Below, one piece after another: positions 61,627-64,000 of a stretch of 64,000 nucleotides of DNA (positions are counted from its first letter, which is position 1; each line of letters opens with the position of its first letter). Below the pieces are notes generated by a model. The model ran no database searches and was not told where the DNA came from. It saw only the letters and a program-made list of their open reading frames with translations. The position numbers were made by a program, and so were the translations under genes. The stretch covers positions 1 through 64,000 of the forward strand of contig NZ_FOMT01000002.1 of assembly GCF_900112695.1 (NCBI RefSeq), written 5' to 3'. This stretch comes from Paenibacillus catalpae (GTDB lineage: Bacteria > Bacillota > Bacilli > Paenibacillales > Paenibacillaceae).

Positions 61627-62727
61627 ATGGAAAAACTGAGAATGGCATTTATCGGCGTAGGAGATATGGGCTCGCATCATTGCATCGGTTTTGATCTGCT
61701 GCCGGAATGCAAGGTGAACTATATTTGCGATATGAACCAGGCGAACGTTGAGCGTACGCTGGCAGAACTGAAGAACAGTAATCCGGTAATCGTGACGGAC
61801 TACAAGGAGCTTTTACATAAAGAGGATATCGATGCGGTTGTGATCAGCGTTCCGAATTATTTGCACCGCGAGGTGGCTGTCGCTTTTCTCGAAGCCGGCA
61901 AGCATGTCTTTCTGGAAAAGCCTGTTGCGCACACGCTTGAAGACTGCAATGCCATTATCGAAGCAGCCGAGGCGAACAAACGTATCCTGCAGATCGGTCT
62001 TGTATACCGCTACTCCAACGTGTATCGGAGAATGGCCGAGGAGCTTGAGCGTGGACGTTTGGGCGATGTGAAGCTGATGTGGTGCAAGGAATTCCGCGAT
62101 CCGTTCCCGCCGACGGAGTGGTTCTACGACAAGAACAAGTCGGGCGGCGCGCTGGTCGAGAAGGACTGCCATCACTTTGATATTTTCAACTGGATGATTG
62201 GTTCGAAGCCGCTGCGGGTGTTCGCAACTGGCGGACAGCACGTCATGAAGCAGGGGCAGCCGAATATGATTACGAATTCTTACAGCCATTATCCGGCCAA
62301 ACCTATCGAGAATGTCTCGATTGTGGATCATGCCTGGGTAACGATTGAATACGAGAACGGCAGCAAGGCAAATTTGGGACTGTGCATGTATCTGAAGCCC
62401 CGCAATTTGATGGGGGATGGCCTTGAGATCGGGCTGATCGGCGAGAATGGCGGCCAGATGGTGGCAAAGAACGACAAGACGATCGATATCGTTGGCGGAC
62501 AGAACTTCACCCGCGATCATCTGGATATCGACGTCACATCGGATTCGATTATGGGCGGGCATACCGGCGGTCAAACGCAGCGGATTGAATTCGTAAGGAG
62601 CGTTACGGAAGGCAAGCAGCCCTTTGCCTCCGCTTATGTCGGCAGAGATGCCCTGCTGATCGCGCTGGCAGCGGAGAAGTCGATTGTGGAAGAACGATAC
62701 GTGTACGTGAATGAATTAATGAAGTAA
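61627..62727 (+). CDS. Gfo/Idh/MocA-family oxidoreductase
   Basis: A 366-aa NAD(P)-dependent dehydrogenase. Rossmann motif FIGVGDMGSHH, conserved EKPVAHTLEDCN, and KSGGALVEKDCHHFDIFNWMIG holding the catalytic His. Start is ATG 61627 with GGAGAG 8-9 nt upstream. It is the first gene of an operon with two permeases (gaps 12 and 14 bp). Controlled by the promoter at 61515 and operators 2-4. Third enzyme of this family in the window, each linked to a different importer. Confidence 0.92.
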   Translation: MEKLRMAFIGVGDMGSHHCIGFDLLPECKVNYICDMNQANVERTLAELKNSNPVIVTDYKELLHKEDIDAVVISVPNYLHREVAVAFLEAGKHVFLEKPVAHTLEDCNAIIEAAEANKRILQIGLVYRYSNVYRRMAEELERGRLGDVKLMWCKEFRDPFPPTEWFYDKNKSGGALVEKDCHHFDIFNWMIGSKPLRVFATGGQHVMKQGQPNMITNSYSHYPAKPIENVSIVDHAWVTIEYENGSKANLGLCMYLKPRNLMGDGLEIGLIGENGGQMVAKNDKTIDIVGGQNFTRDHLDIDVTSDSIMGGHTGGQTQRIEFVRSVTEGKQPFASAYVGRDALLIALAAEKSIVEERYVYVNELMK

Positions 62728-62739
62728 GGGGGTGCCGGG

Positions 62740-63633
62740 ATGAAAAGCAATTTGAGAAGATATGATACGCTTGTTTTCTTCTTGTTTATATCCCCTTGGA
62801 TAATCGGTTTCTCGCTCTTTTTTCTTGTTCCTTTTGGTACTTCCGTGTTTTACGCGTTTACGGATGCCCGGCTGCCGGGAGCGGTGGACTACAACTTCGT
62901 GGGGTTGTCCAACTTTGTAGATATGGTGGGTAATCCGATTTTTAGCAAAAGCCTGCAGAACACCGCATACTTCGTCATTGTTGGCGTTCCCGTCGTAACG
63001 GCCGGCATGCTGCTGATCGCGCTGCTGCTTAATATGAACGTCAAAGGCATAGCCCTTTACCGGACCTTCTATTACTTGCCGACGCTTGTGCCAATCGTTG
63101 CAACCGTCATTATTTGGCGGCTTGTGTTTAACTCGGAATTTGGCATTCTGAATGCAGGGCTGTCCGTGCTGGGGATAGGCAAGACCGATTGGATGGGCAG
63201 CGAAGGCTTGATCAAGCCGGTTATTATTCTGCTGCAGGTATGGATCTCCGGAAGCGGGGTGCTCATCTTCCTGGCTGCTCTGAAGAATGTGCCGAAGCAT
63301 CTGTATGAAGCGGTGCTCATTGATGGGGCAAACAAGGTTCAATCGTTCTTCCGAGTGACGCTTCCGATGATCAGCCCTTCCATTCTGTTCGTGGTCATTA
63401 TTCAGACGATGTATAACTTTCAGATGTTCACCGAAGCGCTGCTGCTGACAAAGGGCGGACCGAATTATGCGGCTTACACCTTTGTCTATAACATCTACAA
63501 GTCGGCGTTTACGGATCTGAAATTCAGCATGGCGATGACGCAATCCATCTTCTTGTTCGCGCTGATCTCCCTTGTCACATTCGTACTGATGAAGCTGTCG
63601 AAGCGGTTTGTCTATTATGAAGGCGAGAAATAG
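62740..63633 (+). CDS. Sugar ABC transporter permease (MalF/UgpA-like)
   Basis: A 297-aa six-TM permease. The EAA loop is YEAVLIDGANKVQSFFRVTLPMISP and the N-terminal LVFFLFISPWIIGFSLFFLVPFGTSVFYAF is typical. AAGGGGG precedes ATG 62740, 12 bp after the dehydrogenase stop. Partner of the next gene; the binding protein and ATPase are not in the window. Confidence 0.93.
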   Translation: MKSNLRRYDTLVFFLFISPWIIGFSLFFLVPFGTSVFYAFTDARLPGAVDYNFVGLSNFVDMVGNPIFSKSLQNTAYFVIVGVPVVTAGMLLIALLLNMNVKGIALYRTFYYLPTLVPIVATVIIWRLVFNSEFGILNAGLSVLGIGKTDWMGSEGLIKPVIILLQVWISGSGVLIFLAALKNVPKHLYEAVLIDGANKVQSFFRVTLPMISPSILFVVIIQTMYNFQMFTEALLLTKGGPNYAAYTFVYNIYKSAFTDLKFSMAMTQSIFLFALISLVTFVLMKLSKRFVYYEGEK

Positions 63634-63647
63634 AGGGGGGAAACAAG

Positions 63648-64000
63648 ATGACCACGTCTAACAAACGTTTGATAAAGCAAACCGGCAAATATGCGCTTCT
63701 GACAGCTGCGCTGGTGCTGTTCGCCGGACCACTCGTATGGATGCTGTCTACGATGATGAAGACCAAGGCGGAAACATACAAGGTTCCTCCCGGTCTGCTG
63801 CCGGAATCTTTGAACTTCGAAGCGTTTCACAGGCTGTTCGATGTGCAGCCGCTCATGTGGAGATGGATCCAGAATTCATTCACGATTTCCGCTCTTGTTG
63901 TGCTCGGCGCGGTAATATCCAGCTCCATTGTGGCCTATGGCTTCTCACGCTTTTCAACGAAATACAAGGATCGGCTGTTCCCGATTGTCCTCATGACGCT
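63648..64000 (+). CDS. Sugar ABC transporter permease (MalG-like), 5' part, cut by the window end
   Basis: An open frame from ATG 63648 (RBS AGGGGGG) runs off the right edge after 117 codons. The N-terminus has a TM helix (YALLTAALVLFAGPLVWMLSTM), the periplasmic-loop PPGLLPESLNFEAFHRLF typical of MalG-type permeases, and NSFTISALVVLGAVISSSIVAYGFSRF. It follows the partner permease by 14 bp. The EAA loop and the rest are outside the window. Confidence 0.9.
   Translation, partial: MTTSNKRLIKQTGKYALLTAALVLFAGPLVWMLSTMMKTKAETYKVPPGLLPESLNFEAFHRLFDVQPLMWRWIQNSFTISALVVLGAVISSSIVAYGFSRFSTKYKDRLFPIVLMT

Overview
The window is chromosomal DNA from a member of the Bacillota that looks like Paenibacillus or a close relative. 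The evidence is the sigW/rsiW-cdaA-cdaR-glmM-glmS order, a glmS ribozyme, many YesM/YesN two-component pairs beside LplABC-type sugar transporters, S-layer-homology (SLH) proteins, and RBSs of the AGGAGG type. Moderate GC and frequent TTG/GTG starts fit this. No phage, plasmid, transposase or CRISPR array was seen.

Layout. (1) 1-3365: the 3' end of a 23S rRNA, seven tRNAs, a nitroreductase, a Fur-boxed siderophore-type ABC ATPase and a second set of four tRNAs. (2) 3469-16679: housekeeping genes: ppc, a PDZ-less HtrA-like protease, a DMT transporter, sigW-rsiW, cdaA-cdaR-glmM (c-di-AMP synthesis and amino-sugar metabolism), and glmS behind its ribozyme. (3) 16855-18289: a small MerR/SRPBCC operon with a textbook MerR operator. 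(4) 18633-33439: a plant-glycan locus with an AraC regulator, YesM/YesN, an LplABC-like importer, a GH51 arabinofuranosidase, a GH2 hydrolase, a divergent sulfatase and a second AraC regulator. (5) 33549-39007: a YdeI-like protein, a cluster of DnaA-box-like 9-mers, a Gfo/Idh/MocA dehydrogenase and a MalEFG-like importer. (6) 39083-48298: another YesN/YesM pair divergent from permease-permease-binding protein-ThuA-Gfo/Idh/MocA. (7) 48409-52359: MarR / old-yellow-enzyme and ArsR-rhodanese / MFS stress units. (8) 52435-64000: a divergent pair of very large secreted multidomain proteins (GH114-like with FN3 and DOMON/CBM9-like repeats; DUF4832-like with SLH domains), then another Gfo/Idh/MocA dehydrogenase and two permeases, the last cut by the window end.

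How it works together. The right two thirds is carbohydrate-scavenging DNA. Secreted or surface-anchored proteins would bind and cut glycans, lipoprotein-dependent ABC importers take up oligosaccharides, and cytosolic GH51, GH2, ThuA and Gfo/Idh/MocA enzymes process them. None of the importers carries its own ATPase, so a shared MsmX-type ATPase encoded elsewhere is implied.

The most interesting signals are non-coding. An ATTTGGCGCAAA operator occurs exactly four times around the two giant secreted proteins and the third dehydrogenase/importer unit, and I know of no regulator assigned to it. Six same-strand DnaA-box-like 9-mers lie in 122 bp at 34202-34323. A head-plus-hairpin element (ATGCTTACGAAGTA) sits just before RBSs. 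Two related short elements flank rsiW, and a sigma-W-type promoter lies between sigW and rsiW. A nested palindromic element lies at 30547-30731.
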